From the NCBI GenBank assembly GCA_900545055.1, contig UQXP01000005.1:7904-71903 (forward strand): a stretch of 64,000 nt of DNA, written 5' to 3'. The notes under the pieces are model-generated. The model was not told the DNA's origin. It was given only the letters and a program-made list of their open reading frames with translations, and ran no database searches. The position numbers and the translations under genes are program-made. The stretch is from an uncultured Collinsella sp. Lineage in GTDB: Bacteria; Actinomycetota; Coriobacteriia; Coriobacteriales; Coriobacteriaceae. Shown here piece after piece: positions 29,424 to 37,657 of the stretch. Within the stretch, counting starts at the first letter, position 1, and each line of letters starts with the position of its first letter.

Positions 29424-31385
29424 ATGGAACAGAGGGTCCTCGGGGGAAGATACCTCCTCAAGGATAAGGTGGGAACAGGCGGCATGGCGACCGTCTACCG
29501 TGCACAGGACCAGGTCCTCGACCGCACGGTTGCCGTCAAGATCATGCTGCCGCAGTATGCTGGCGACGCAACCTTCGCCGCACGCTTTAAGCAGGAGGCC
29601 CAGGCAGCAGCCGGTCTCTCCTCCCCCTATATCGTGGGCGTCTACGATTGGGGCAAGGACGGCGACACCTATTACATCGTCATGGAGTACCTGCGCGGCA
29701 CCGACCTTAAGAGCGGCATCAAGAGCCACGGCGCCCTCGATCCCAAGAAGGTCGCCCAGATCGGCTCGCAGATCAGCTCTGCGCTTTCGGTCGCCCACAA
29801 GCACGAGATCATCCACCGCGACATTAAGCCGCAGAACATCATGGTGCTGCCCGACGGCAACATCAAGGTGATGGACTTTGGCATCGCGCGTGCCAAGAAC
29901 AGCCACCTCACACAAGACAACAACGTGCTGGGAACCGCCCACTACGTCAGCCCCGAGCAGACCCGCGGTCAGGACCTCGGCCCCACCTCGGATATCTACT
30001 CGCTGGGCGTCGTGATGTACGAGTGCGCCACCGGCCGCGTTCCCTTTGACGGTGACGACGCCATCTCGGTCGCACTCAAGCAGGTCAACGAGCTGCCTAT
30101 TCCGCCGAGCCAGATCAACTCCGGTGTCGACGCCGACCTTGAGCGCATCATCCTCAAGTGCATGGAGAAAGACCCGGCAAACCGCTTCCAGACCGCCGAC
30201 GAGCTGCGTCAGGTGCTCAACAGCTACCTGTCGGGCCGTGCCGTCAACGTCTCGGAGCCCACGCGCATCATCGGTGCCCCCGGTGAGCTGGGCGCCACCA
30301 AGACTCGCGAGCTTTCCGATCAGACGCGCGCCATGGTGCGTCCCGTCTCGGGCGTGAGCGGCCAGAATACCGCCCGTAGCTCGGTTTCGGGCTCCACCGG
30401 CTCCTACGAGGTCGAAGAGCCCAAATCCAACAAGAACAAGATCATCGCCGCCATGGTGGCAGCCGTTGCCGTCATCGGCATCGTGGTGGCCTTTGCCACA
30501 GGACTCTTTGGCGGCGAGCAGGTCACCGTGCCCGACGTGCTGGGCAAGGACCAGCAGACTGCCGTCGAGCTGATCAAGGAAGCCGGCCTCGAGGTCGGCA
30601 CCATCGACCAAAGCTACAACGACGATGTCGACGAGGGCAAGGTCGCCGAGCAGACGCCCAACGGCAACACAAAGAAGGCCAAGGGCACCAAGGTGAACCT
30701 GGTAATCTCCAAGGGCCCCAAGCCCTCCGAGAAGGTTGAGGTTCCCCGGCTTGTCGGCCTGACCAAGGACCAGGCAGAAGCCGCGCTGGCAAGCGTTGGC
30801 CTGAAGGGCAACGCCTCCGAGGAGGCCAACGAGGCCGATGAGGGCCAGGTCTTTGAGCAGGGCACCGAAGCCGGTAAGGAAGTCGCGAAGGGCACGACCA
30901 TCTCGTACAAGGTCTCGAGCGGCCCGGATACCACGTCCGTCCCCGACCTGACCGACATGACCGAGGCCCAAGCACGCAACGCCCTCGATATGGCAGGCTT
31001 TGGCGTCGACGTGAGCTACCAGGAGAACGACTCGGTTACCGAGGGCACCGTGATCAGCTGGAACCCCAGCGGCAAGCAGAAGCCCGGCGCCACGATTACC
31101 GTCGTCATTGCCAAGAAGTCCGGCAAGGCCAGCGTTCCGGGCAACCTGTACGGCAAGAGCATCTCCGCCGCCGTCACCGCGCTCAACAACGCCGGTTTCT
31201 ATAACATCGGCTTCTGTGACCAGAACGGCAATCCCGTAAGCGGTAACGAGGATGCCACCGTTACGGGCGTCTCCCCCACCGGCAAGCAGTCCACCGACAG
31301 CACGATCACGCTGACGGTCGCACTTTCTGGCTCGGGTTCGGGCTCTGGCTCGGGCACGGGTGACGATTCCGGTACGACCAACTAG
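29424..31385 (+). CDS. pknB: PknB-like Ser/Thr kinase with four PASTA domains
   Basis: This 653-residue single-pass membrane kinase has its kinase domain at about residues 10-265: GTGGMATVYRA, VAVKIM, HRDIKPQNIMV (H131-R132-D133), MDFGIARA, and a Thr-containing activation loop. One transmembrane helix sits at about 340-362. Outside are four PASTA repeats beginning at VPDVLGKD, VPRLVGLT, VPDLTDMT and VPGNLYGK, which sense muropeptides or lipid II. The fourth is the most divergent. A Gly/Ser tail ends the chain. The start at 29424 is chosen because AGGAG lies five bases upstream, inside the codons after the earlier in-frame ATG at 29409. It closes the signalling operon and is followed by a strong terminator. 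Confidence 0.95.
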   Translation: MEQRVLGGRYLLKDKVGTGGMATVYRAQDQVLDRTVAVKIMLPQYAGDATFAARFKQEAQAAAGLSSPYIVGVYDWGKDGDTYYIVMEYLRGTDLKSGIKSHGALDPKKVAQIGSQISSALSVAHKHEIIHRDIKPQNIMVLPDGNIKVMDFGIARAKNSHLTQDNNVLGTAHYVSPEQTRGQDLGPTSDIYSLGVVMYECATGRVPFDGDDAISVALKQVNELPIPPSQINSGVDADLERIILKCMEKDPANRFQTADELRQVLNSYLSGRAVNVSEPTRIIGAPGELGATKTRELSDQTRAMVRPVSGVSGQNTARSSVSGSTGSYEVEEPKSNKNKIIAAMVAAVAVIGIVVAFATGLFGGEQVTVPDVLGKDQQTAVELIKEAGLEVGTIDQSYNDDVDEGKVAEQTPNGNTKKAKGTKVNLVISKGPKPSEKVEVPRLVGLTKDQAEAALASVGLKGNASEEANEADEGQVFEQGTEAGKEVAKGTTISYKVSSGPDTTSVPDLTDMTEAQARNALDMAGFGVDVSYQENDSVTEGTVISWNPSGKQKPGATITVVIAKKSGKASVPGNLYGKSISAAVTALNNAGFYNIGFCDQNGNPVSGNEDATVTGVSPTGKQSTDSTITLTVALSGSGSGSGSGTGDDSGTTN

Positions 31386-31437
31386 TCGCCACCCCACCGC
31401 CCATCACGGCTCTCGCCGCAAACATATTCGCTCACAG

Positions 31438-31477
31438 GCGCCCGCTTGCTCCCCCAGCAAGTGGGCGCTTCGTTTTT
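31438..31477 (+). terminator. Terminator of the kinase/cell-wall operon
   Basis: GCGCCCGCTTGCT pairs with AGCAAGTGGGCGC (13 pairs, one G-T) around CCCCC, followed by TCGTTTTT. It lies 50 bases past the pknB stop. Confidence 0.9.
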
Positions 31478-31496
31478 GACATGGCATGAACCAGAA

Positions 31497-31525
31497 GAGC
31501 CCGGCACCGTAGCGGTACCGGGCTC
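31497..31525 (-). terminator. Minus-strand terminator hairpin after a tRNA-Arg-like fragment
   Basis: GAGCCCGGTACCG-CTA-CGGTGCCGGGCTC, read on the minus strand, is followed by TTCTGG. It lies just past a tRNA 3'-end fragment, as a tRNA terminator would. Confidence 0.6.
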
Positions 31526-31532
31526 GATATTC

Positions 31533-31630
31533 CTCTGGTGCCCCCGGGCGGATTCGAAAACTCCCCCCGCGGGGAAATGAGTGACGCGGGTGTCGACGGC
31601 TCGAATCCGCCGGCAGCTCCCACAAACCAG
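31533..31630. pseudogene. tRNA-Arg 3'-end remnants beside the integration site
   Basis: At 31535-31558 the minus strand holds the last two dozen bases of tRNA-Arg(CCT), including CCGCCCGGGGGCACCA. At 31589-31612 a diverged copy of the T-arm region (GGGTGTCGACGGCTCGAATCC) lies in the opposite orientation, followed by CGGCAGCTCCCAC. Neither is a complete tRNA. They look like scars of earlier insertions at this tRNA gene. Confidence 0.55.
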
Positions 31631-31632
31631 AA

Positions 31633-31656
31633 ACGGCGCCACTCTCGCGACGCCGT
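31633..31656 (-). terminator. Original terminator of the tRNA-Arg gene
   Basis: On the minus strand ACGGCG-N12-CGCCGT is followed by TTCTGG, directly downstream of the attL copy of the tRNA 3' end. It would serve the tRNA after excision of the element. Confidence 0.55.
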
Positions 31657-31662
31657 CATAAT

Positions 31663-31711
31663 CTTCTGGTGCCCCCGGGCGGATTCGAACCGTCGACACC
31701 CGCTTTAGGAG
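31663..31711. repeat. attL: 49-bp direct repeat of the tRNA-Arg 3' end
   Basis: This is identical base for base to 44087-44135. It contains the last 45 bases of tRNA-Arg(CCT), including CCA and the T-arm, plus four flanking bases. The sequences diverge immediately on both sides. Confidence 0.92.
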
Positions 31712-31820
31712 GTCTTGTATTTCTATTTGAGCTGGTGTTTTATAATTTTATACAACTTCATATAACCGCATGTAAAACGGCATATTTCAAGAATCGCGAG
31801 ATATAGGCTTCAAAAACTTT

Positions 31821-31838
31821 CTACCCTAATTCTACCCA
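31821..31838. repeat. Candidate integrase arm site, left end
   Basis: CTACCCTAATTCTACCCA matches 44001-44018 at 17 of 18 bases in the same orientation. Each copy is itself a repeat of TCTACCC-type half sites. A further inverted GGGTAG lies at 31852-31857. Confidence 0.6.
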
Positions 31839-31861
31839 GATACTCTTGCTTGGGTAGATTT

Positions 31862-31915
31862 TTGGGATTAGGCTAGGGGCAAGCCTTTAAGGGCTTGCCC
31901 CTAGCCTAATCCCAA
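31862..31915. repeat. 24-bp inverted repeat before the integrase
   Basis: TTGGGATTAGGCTAGGGGCA plus AGCC (31862-31885) is repeated inverted at 31892-31915 around a six-base loop. It stands directly before the ribosome binding site of the integrase and could act as a terminator/attenuator or an Int/Xis site. Confidence 0.75.
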
Positions 31916-31926
31916 GGAATCCCACC

Positions 31927-33207
31927 ATGAGCACCAAACCACGAGTCGTCGGAAACGGCAGCGTATATCAAGTTAAAGAAGGGGTGTTCCAATACCGCTT
32001 CAACCTCGGCAAGGACCCCAAGACTGGCAAATACGCCTACTCATCCAAGAGAACACTGCACTGCGAAGGTGTGAGTAGACGCACACAACAGGCAATGCTC
32101 CGCAAAGCCTTGGAAGAATACAAGGAGGAGTTGAACTCCGGTGTCGTCCGTGACAACGGAAACCTCACCGTCGCAAAGTACGCCGAGAACTTCCACAGCC
32201 TAAGGGAAGAGGGCTTCAAGTCACCGCTCGCCTATGCCCGTGAGGGCAACTATATTAGCCACATTCAAGAAATGTTCGGCCATATTCGACTTACTGACCT
32301 CCACCCTGACGATATACGGCACATCTACGCAAACGCCCGCAAAAAGGGAATGTCCGAAGCCGAGCTACACGGGACACATGTCAAACTGCGACAGATTCTC
32401 CAAGACGCCGTAGACAACGAGCTCATCCTTCGTAACCCATGCACGCCAATCAAGCTTCCCAAACCAACTTACAGGGAAAGAACTCCGCTTACGGCAGACG
32501 AGGCTTCACGATTTCTGTCTTGCCTCATGGATGAACCACTGTCGGCCAAGGCAACGGGCACCATGCTCTTGCTCCAATGTGGTCTCCGACGCGGCGAAAT
32601 GCTCGGCTTGACTTGGGGCGACATCGATCTTGGGCAGCGCACGTTGAGCGTGTCGAAGCAGTTCACCAATGACAAGACTCTCCGACCGCCAAAATCGAAG
32701 ATGAGCCGACGCACCATAGCAATCAACGACTCCCTGGCCTGCTATCTCAGCAAATGGAAGCTGGAACAGCGGGCGCAGCTCAACCGATACACTCTCGATC
32801 AGGACGACAAGACGCCTATCGTTAACGGCATAAAGGTCGTCACGATCGAGGATGACATATACGCCACAGTCGTCAACGTAGACGGCCACAACTTCGACCG
32901 ATGGTTCCGCGACTTCTGCGTCGATAACGGCTTTGGGAGCTACAACAATATCACCAGAAGATTCCAGCGAAACGGCAAAGAACACGTGAGGGGCACGGGA
33001 TACAGTGGGCTCGTCCCCCACGCCCTGCGGCACACGCAAGCGACGCTCCTAATCGGAGAAGGCGCGGACGTGAAGACTGTCCAGGCAAGACTTGGACACG
33101 CATCTCCAAGTACGACGCTCTCCATCTACTCCCACGCCATCGAGGCAAACGATCGTAAGGCAGCAGATGCCTTCGGCGAGCTCATTTCCCAAGAGAGCAA
33201 TTCATAA
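31927..33207 (+). CDS. int: Tyrosine recombinase (integrase) of the element
   Basis: This 426-residue integrase catalyses integration and excision at the tRNA-Arg 3' end. An N-terminal arm-binding domain (about 1-70: GSVYQVKEGVFQYRFNLG) is followed by a SAM-like core-binding domain (about 75-170). The catalytic domain holds R221 (CGLRRGEM), a lysine near 256-258, H365-x-x-R368 (PHALRH), H391 (LGHASPS) and the nucleophile Y401 (LSIYSH). All expected active-site residues are present, so it should be functional. AAGGA precedes the ATG by 8 bases. It sits just inside attL and reads inward. Confidence 0.95.
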   Translation: MSTKPRVVGNGSVYQVKEGVFQYRFNLGKDPKTGKYAYSSKRTLHCEGVSRRTQQAMLRKALEEYKEELNSGVVRDNGNLTVAKYAENFHSLREEGFKSPLAYAREGNYISHIQEMFGHIRLTDLHPDDIRHIYANARKKGMSEAELHGTHVKLRQILQDAVDNELILRNPCTPIKLPKPTYRERTPLTADEASRFLSCLMDEPLSAKATGTMLLLQCGLRRGEMLGLTWGDIDLGQRTLSVSKQFTNDKTLRPPKSKMSRRTIAINDSLACYLSKWKLEQRAQLNRYTLDQDDKTPIVNGIKVVTIEDDIYATVVNVDGHNFDRWFRDFCVDNGFGSYNNITRRFQRNGKEHVRGTGYSGLVPHALRHTQATLLIGEGADVKTVQARLGHASPSTTLSIYSHAIEANDRKAADAFGELISQESNS

Positions 33208-33208
33208 A

Positions 33209-33237
33209 GGAAGGGCCGAAATATACCCGGCCCTTCC
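33209..33237. terminator. Bidirectional terminator between int and the convergent gene
   Basis: GGAAGGGCCG and CGGCCCTTCC pair around a nine-base loop between the two convergent genes. Only weak T-runs follow. Confidence 0.6.
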
Positions 33238-33258
33238 CTTGCTTTGAACATAGATGGA

Positions 33259-34005
33259 CTAATGGCGATAGACCATCGCTCCATATGGAGCTTTATCCTC
33301 CCAGGAAAACGATGAGGCGTCGCGAATGGGGAAGACGCCGATTATAGGTGCCTTCGTCCATTCGTCGGCATTCAGAATCGCGCCGTCCTTGTCATAGATC
33401 GGCTCGACCTGAGAACTCTGGACATCACGAATCCCCGGCCATTTATCAGCTATTGCGTTAAGCACCTCATCCGTAGGACAGGCTTCCCTTGAGGAAAGAT
33501 AAACATAGTGCGGAATTGCATCGCTTGCGTTCCGCACTTCAAGGACGAAAGCATAGTCGCATGATGAGGCGTTTGGCTCATTGACCACAGGCCAATCGTC
33601 GGGGACAACGAGATACGAGCCACCTCGCAGGTCCACGCGTTTCATTGACGGCCCCTTATCAACAAGGCTGTCTTGCGGAACAAATCGCAGCATATGGTTA
33701 CGAAGAGCCTTGTAATAAGAGAGCTTGTCGTTTAAATCGTCGGCAGCGAGCGACAGGGACTCAGCATCGCCATATCCACTAAGCTCATCCTGAATAGACT
33801 TGACCCGTTGCGCACAAAAAGCACTCAGCTCTGCAGCCGCACCCTTGTTGACGCGGAGACAGAGACTCGCGAGAAGGTCGACCACTTCCCCCGGAGTCTT
33901 AAACTCTTGCGGATGTTGTTCCTTGAACATGCTGATGTTGTCATCGGTCTGTTCAAGGACGGTCGTCCCAAACTTTCGTTTTTTCGGTTTCCTGGAACGT
34001 TCCAT
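33259..34005 (-). CDS. Element-encoded protein of unknown function
   Basis: This 247-residue soluble protein has no family I recognise. The N-terminus is very basic (ERSRKPKKRKFG). A helical part follows (GEVVDLLASLCLRVNKGAAAELSAF, residues 40-100), and the second half is more mixed with several Trp/Asp (YLVVPDDWPVVNEP). The start at 34005 is fixed by GGAGG five bases upstream; earlier in-frame ATGs have no ribosome binding site. It points away from the mobilization genes and faces the integrase. It might be an element regulator or an accessory (cargo) protein, but nothing in the sequence decides this. Confidence 0.65.
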   Translation of the reverse strand: MERSRKPKKRKFGTTVLEQTDDNISMFKEQHPQEFKTPGEVVDLLASLCLRVNKGAAAELSAFCAQRVKSIQDELSGYGDAESLSLAADDLNDKLSYYKALRNHMLRFVPQDSLVDKGPSMKRVDLRGGSYLVVPDDWPVVNEPNASSCDYAFVLEVRNASDAIPHYVYLSSREACPTDEVLNAIADKWPGIRDVQSSQVEPIYDKDGAILNADEWTKAPIIGVFPIRDASSFSWEDKAPYGAMVYRH

Positions 34006-34262
34006 TTCATCCTCCAATCGATTTTCATTGCAAGTATAACCCTGTTTTTCGAGGTAAAAGCGCTTATCCGAAACTTTTCGGAACTTTTTCTGAATCTTCA
34101 GCGCCTCGATTGCCAGAAGCAGTATCATCGAATTGCACAGATAAGCGAATGCCGGAATGGAGGTGCCCGAAGAAGGCCATAGAAACAAAAAGCCGCCCAC
34201 CCCTCCCCTCTAGTCGCCAAACTGAGGTGGGGAGGAGTGAGCAGACCAAAGGAGATTCTACC

Positions 34263-34508
34263 ATGATAGATTCCGCTGTTCCCAAAGCGGGTATCGTACC
34301 CGCTCCTCCTCGCGTCGTTCTGGGACGCGAGCGTCTGCTCGGCGTCACCGAGATTCGTGAGCTGACCGGGCTTGGGGAGGTTGCCGCCGCATCGCTCATG
34401 AAAGAGAGCGGTCGCTGCCTCAAGCTTCATAGCCGCCTCTTCGTCATCGAGTCCAGCTTTTTTGAGTACCTTCACGAGTTGGAGGTGTCGGATCCGTGCA
34501 GCCTGTAG
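34263..34508 (+). CDS. Small helix-turn-helix (excisionase-like) protein
   Basis: This 81-residue protein starts the plus-strand mobilization operon. Residues 28-78 look like a winged-helix/MerR-like DNA-binding fold: LLGVTEIRELTGLGEVAAASLM, then a short wing KLHSRLFVIES and a helix. Excisionases and small regulators of mobile elements share this design. AAAGGAG lies 8 bases before the ATG. The gene overlaps the next one by 13 bases. A role as excisionase or operon regulator is inference; the usual place of xis beside int is instead occupied by the gene at 33259. Confidence 0.65.
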   Translation: MIDSAVPKAGIVPAPPRVVLGRERLLGVTEIRELTGLGEVAAASLMKESGRCLKLHSRLFVIESSFFEYLHELEVSDPCSL

Positions 34509-35380
34509 CCAATAGCTCATTCAACGTCGAAGCCGATCAGCTCAAGACCTATATCGAGGAAATGAACGGGCGTAAGCCCATGGCTCATATACGCAGCCTC
34601 CCCTCTCTCGACAAGCTCATCGGAGGCGTCGTACCCGGAATCCTGACCATAGTCGGAGCGGCACCCGCTGCCGGCAAGACGACGCTCCTCAAGACCATCT
34701 CCGACGACCTCGCATCCCAAGGCGTGCCCACCGTCTTCTATTCCGCGGAACTCCCCGCGTATCGCATCGCCCAGAAGGGCATCACGCGCCTCGGCAACGG
34801 AGACTTCAGCCTTTCCGAGACGACCGGGACCATCCCCGAGAAGAGGGAGGCATTTGAGCACGCCTGCGCCATCTACGCCGAGACCGTAGCACCTAACTCG
34901 TGCATCATGGACAGCCAAACGTCCATGGAAGATCTCGGGCGTTGCATCGGTGATTGCATTCACGAACGTGGGCAGCGCCCTGCCGTTTTTGTGGATTACC
35001 TTCAACTCATTGCAGCAACCAATTTCAATGTTCGCGCGGAAGAACGCGTTGTCATCACCGCTTGCGTCCAAGCCCTGGGCAACATCGCCCGGACGTATGA
35101 CGTCCCCGTTTTCCTGATAAGCAGCGTCGCGCGCGATAAGTACAACGATGCGAACACCGAGCTCAACGTCTTCGCTGGCTCGCAGGGTATCGACTACGGC
35201 TCCGACAACGCTCTCTTCCTGCAGGTCGACGGCAGGGACAAGAAGGAGCGGAGGTACAACTCAGAGCTAGATGTTCGTCCCCTGCTCGTTCGCGTCCTTA
35301 AGGCACGCTATGGCACGCTTGGGAGCGCCAAGCTCACCTTCGACGCGCCCCATGCCACCTTCTATGACCAGGAGGACTAG
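34496..35380 (+). CDS. DnaB/RecA-like ATPase of the element
   Basis: This 294-residue protein is related to the C-terminal helicase domain of DnaB. Walker A GAAPAAGKTT lies at about residues 57-66, then FYSAELP, and Walker B AVFVDYLQLI near 165. A VFLISSVARDKY segment and a GSQGIDYGSDNALFL segment match DnaB-type motifs. It lacks the N-terminal primase-interaction domain of full DnaB. It may load on or move along single-stranded DNA during element replication or transfer. The start is a GTG after GGAGG, and it overlaps the upstream HTH gene. It is followed three bases later by mobC. Confidence 0.8.
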   Translation: MQPVANSSFNVEADQLKTYIEEMNGRKPMAHIRSLPSLDKLIGGVVPGILTIVGAAPAAGKTTLLKTISDDLASQGVPTVFYSAELPAYRIAQKGITRLGNGDFSLSETTGTIPEKREAFEHACAIYAETVAPNSCIMDSQTSMEDLGRCIGDCIHERGQRPAVFVDYLQLIAATNFNVRAEERVVITACVQALGNIARTYDVPVFLISSVARDKYNDANTELNVFAGSQGIDYGSDNALFLQVDGRDKKERRYNSELDVRPLLVRVLKARYGTLGSAKLTFDAPHATFYDQED

Positions 35381-35383
35381 GCC

Positions 35384-35734
35384 ATGCGCGGCAACAGCAA
35401 GACCGCGCATATCAACGTCCGCATGACCGAGGAGGAGCGTGCCGTCATCATGGCGCGCTCCTCCTCTTTTGACATGGCCCCATCGACGTTCATGCGCGAA
35501 GCTGCCCTCCGCATCGGGCAGAAGCCCGTCAAGGTCGCCGACGAGGCGACCTTGCGGCAAATCCTCCACCAGATGAAGAAACAGGGCGGAAACCTCAACC
35601 AGGCCGTCCATGCCGCAAACGCCTATGGCGTGGATGCGCAGACGGCCCGACAGCTCACGGAGGCCGTCCGACTGGTGTCGAGCACGGCCTCGCAGCTTTC
35701 AAACCTCATCTCCAAGAATCGAGAACTATCATGA
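35384..35734 (+). CDS. mobC: MobC-like relaxosome accessory protein
   Basis: This 116-residue DNA-binding protein begins with a ribbon-helix-helix (AHINVRMTEEERAVIMARSS). The family core follows: FMREAALRIG and QILHQMKKQGGNLNQAVHAAN. MobC proteins bind near oriT and help the relaxase open the duplex. GGAGG overlaps the stop of the upstream gene. Its own stop overlaps the ATG of the coupling protein gene (ATGA), so the module is tightly coupled. Confidence 0.9.
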   Translation: MRGNSKTAHINVRMTEEERAVIMARSSSFDMAPSTFMREAALRIGQKPVKVADEATLRQILHQMKKQGGNLNQAVHAANAYGVDAQTARQLTEAVRLVSSTASQLSNLISKNRELS

Positions 35735-37647
35735 AAACCAAGATGCTCACAGCGCTCCTATCATCCCTTTTCCTAGCGATCCTCGCATGCCCCGTACTCG
35801 CCGCCCCCATCGACATGCTCGTCGCCGGGTACGGACTCGACGCATCGGCAATTCCCACAACGTTCGACGCGGAGACCGTCCTCGGCTGGTGGCTCTCGGA
35901 CGGGTTCGTCACCCATCCCCTCGGGGCCTTGTTCGTCTTCCTCCTTGCACTCTGCACCTGCGCCCTCATTGCCTACTCAAGCGCCCTCAAATCACGAGCC
36001 GAGGACGGCGGCGTGCTCGGCGACGCCCACGTCAAGACGGGTCGTGAGGTCGTGAAGGGGTCCATGACATGGGGCGGCTCGACGAACCCCTCGTCGCGCG
36101 GGTTCGTCTACGGTTTCACCAAATATCGCGGTAAGCCCTGCTATTTCTACGAGCCGAAGAAGATGATTTTCGTATCAGGGGCTACTGGGTCAGGTAAATC
36201 ACGCTTCCTCTACCTCCCCTCAATCGACCTGCTCAGCTACGGCGACGCCTCCAACGGCTCCGAGCCCGCGACCCTCGTCGTCTCAGACGTGAAGAACGAG
36301 CTCATAGAGCTCACGGGCGACGAGCTTGCCCGTCGTGGCTACCGCGTCCTCCTGCTCGATACGCAGCACCCCTATCGCGGCCAGAGGTTCAACCCGCTCA
36401 AGCAGGTTCTCGACCTCCATGCCGAGGGGCGCGATCAGGAGGCCGAGCAGGCGGCGGACGCCATCGCGGAGCTCGTGGTGCAGGATGACGAGAAGGGCAA
36501 GGGTTCGCACTGGACGGCATCGGCCAGGGGCCTGCTCTCGGCCCTGGTCCTGCTGGTCTCCATGTCTGACGAGTGTCCCGAGGGATCGAGGCACCTCGCG
36601 ACCGTCTGCGAGGTCTTGGACCGTGGCACCGAGGCCGAGGGCGACGACCCGGCCGAGCCTCTGAAGGCCGTCTTCCGCTCCCTGCCGAGCGGTCACCCCG
36701 CCAAGGGCAGGGCGTCGCAGTTCGTCTCCTCGGGCGGCAACGAGCTCAGGAGCATCCTCTCGACGCTCAAGGTGGCACTCCGCCCGTTCTCGTCCGCGCC
36801 GGTCGCATGGATGACCTCTGGCTCCGACATCGACCCGCGAACGGTGCTCACGGAGAAGAGTGCCGTCTTCCTCCACGTGCTCGACGAGGGCTCCCCCTAC
36901 AACTGCATAGCGGCGATATTCCTCTCGCAGCTCTGGGCTTCGGTCCAGGCGGTCGCGGACGTGAACGGCGGAAAACTCCCCCGCCCCGTGCAGATACTCG
37001 GCGACGAGTGGGGCAACCTCCCCCGCGTCGAGTGCCTGCCCGCGCTCCTCAGCCTAGGACGCAGCTACGGTGTTTTCTGGGTCGGCGCGACGCAGGACGT
37101 ATCCCAGCTCAACAAGTACGGCGAGAAAGACGGCCGCAGGAAGATCCTCGCGAACTGCGGCATCAAGGTCGCGATGAAGCTCGCCGAGGAGGAGGACCGC
37201 CGGTACTTCACCGAGCTCATCGGCAAGACCACGCGCCACACGCAGGGCACGAGCAACGGCAGGGCCGCGTCAGGCACGTCCTCCTCGACGTCCTACAGCG
37301 AGAGCGCCGACGACGTGATACACCCCTGGGAGTGGCGCGACATGGCCCCGGACCGGGACGGGATCATCGTCGTGAAGCACGCGGACAACGGTATGCCCGC
37401 ATGTCGAGCCGGCGTCTTCCGCTCCCCCGTCACCGACTGCACCAACACGCCCACAAGGGAGCACTTCGACCTCGGGACCCCCGAGCACGAGGCGGAGAAC
37501 CGTCGCGCCTACCAGCGCCGCCTCGACGAGTCAGCCGCCGGGAAGATGCGCGAGGAGGCCTCGACCTGGTGCCCAAAGTGGCCCGAGCCGGAGAAGAAGA
37601 ACGGAAGCAAGCCGGGCGGCAAATTCAGCGGGCTCTCGCTCGACTAG
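35731..37647 (+). CDS. VirD4/TraG-type conjugative coupling protein
   Basis: This 638-residue membrane ATPase brings the relaxase-DNA complex to a type IV secretion channel. Two N-terminal hydrophobic segments (about 7-24 and 64-83) anchor it. The cytoplasmic domain has Walker A SGATGSGKS (about 149-157), a SDVKNELIELTGD segment and Walker B QILGDEWGNLP. The family IKVAMKLAEEEDRRYFTELIG region lies near 475. The tail after 560 is charged and low in complexity. As the element has no secretion channel genes, the protein must dock on a resident or co-transferring conjugation apparatus. Length and motifs are normal. Confidence 0.92.
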   Translation: MKTKMLTALLSSLFLAILACPVLAAPIDMLVAGYGLDASAIPTTFDAETVLGWWLSDGFVTHPLGALFVFLLALCTCALIAYSSALKSRAEDGGVLGDAHVKTGREVVKGSMTWGGSTNPSSRGFVYGFTKYRGKPCYFYEPKKMIFVSGATGSGKSRFLYLPSIDLLSYGDASNGSEPATLVVSDVKNELIELTGDELARRGYRVLLLDTQHPYRGQRFNPLKQVLDLHAEGRDQEAEQAADAIAELVVQDDEKGKGSHWTASARGLLSALVLLVSMSDECPEGSRHLATVCEVLDRGTEAEGDDPAEPLKAVFRSLPSGHPAKGRASQFVSSGGNELRSILSTLKVALRPFSSAPVAWMTSGSDIDPRTVLTEKSAVFLHVLDEGSPYNCIAAIFLSQLWASVQAVADVNGGKLPRPVQILGDEWGNLPRVECLPALLSLGRSYGVFWVGATQDVSQLNKYGEKDGRRKILANCGIKVAMKLAEEEDRRYFTELIGKTTRHTQGTSNGRAASGTSSSTSYSESADDVIHPWEWRDMAPDRDGIIVVKHADNGMPACRAGVFRSPVTDCTNTPTREHFDLGTPEHEAENRRAYQRRLDESAAGKMREEASTWCPKWPEPEKKNGSKPGGKFSGLSLD

Positions 37648-37657
37648 GGAGGCGACC

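Noticed and set aside
31585..31630. 3' end of a tmRNA (CGGCAGCTCCCAC after a T-arm-like sequence)
   Set aside because: No tmRNA body or 5' end is found within 400 bases upstream. The segment matches the tRNA-Arg T-arm closely, so an inverted tRNA remnant is simpler.
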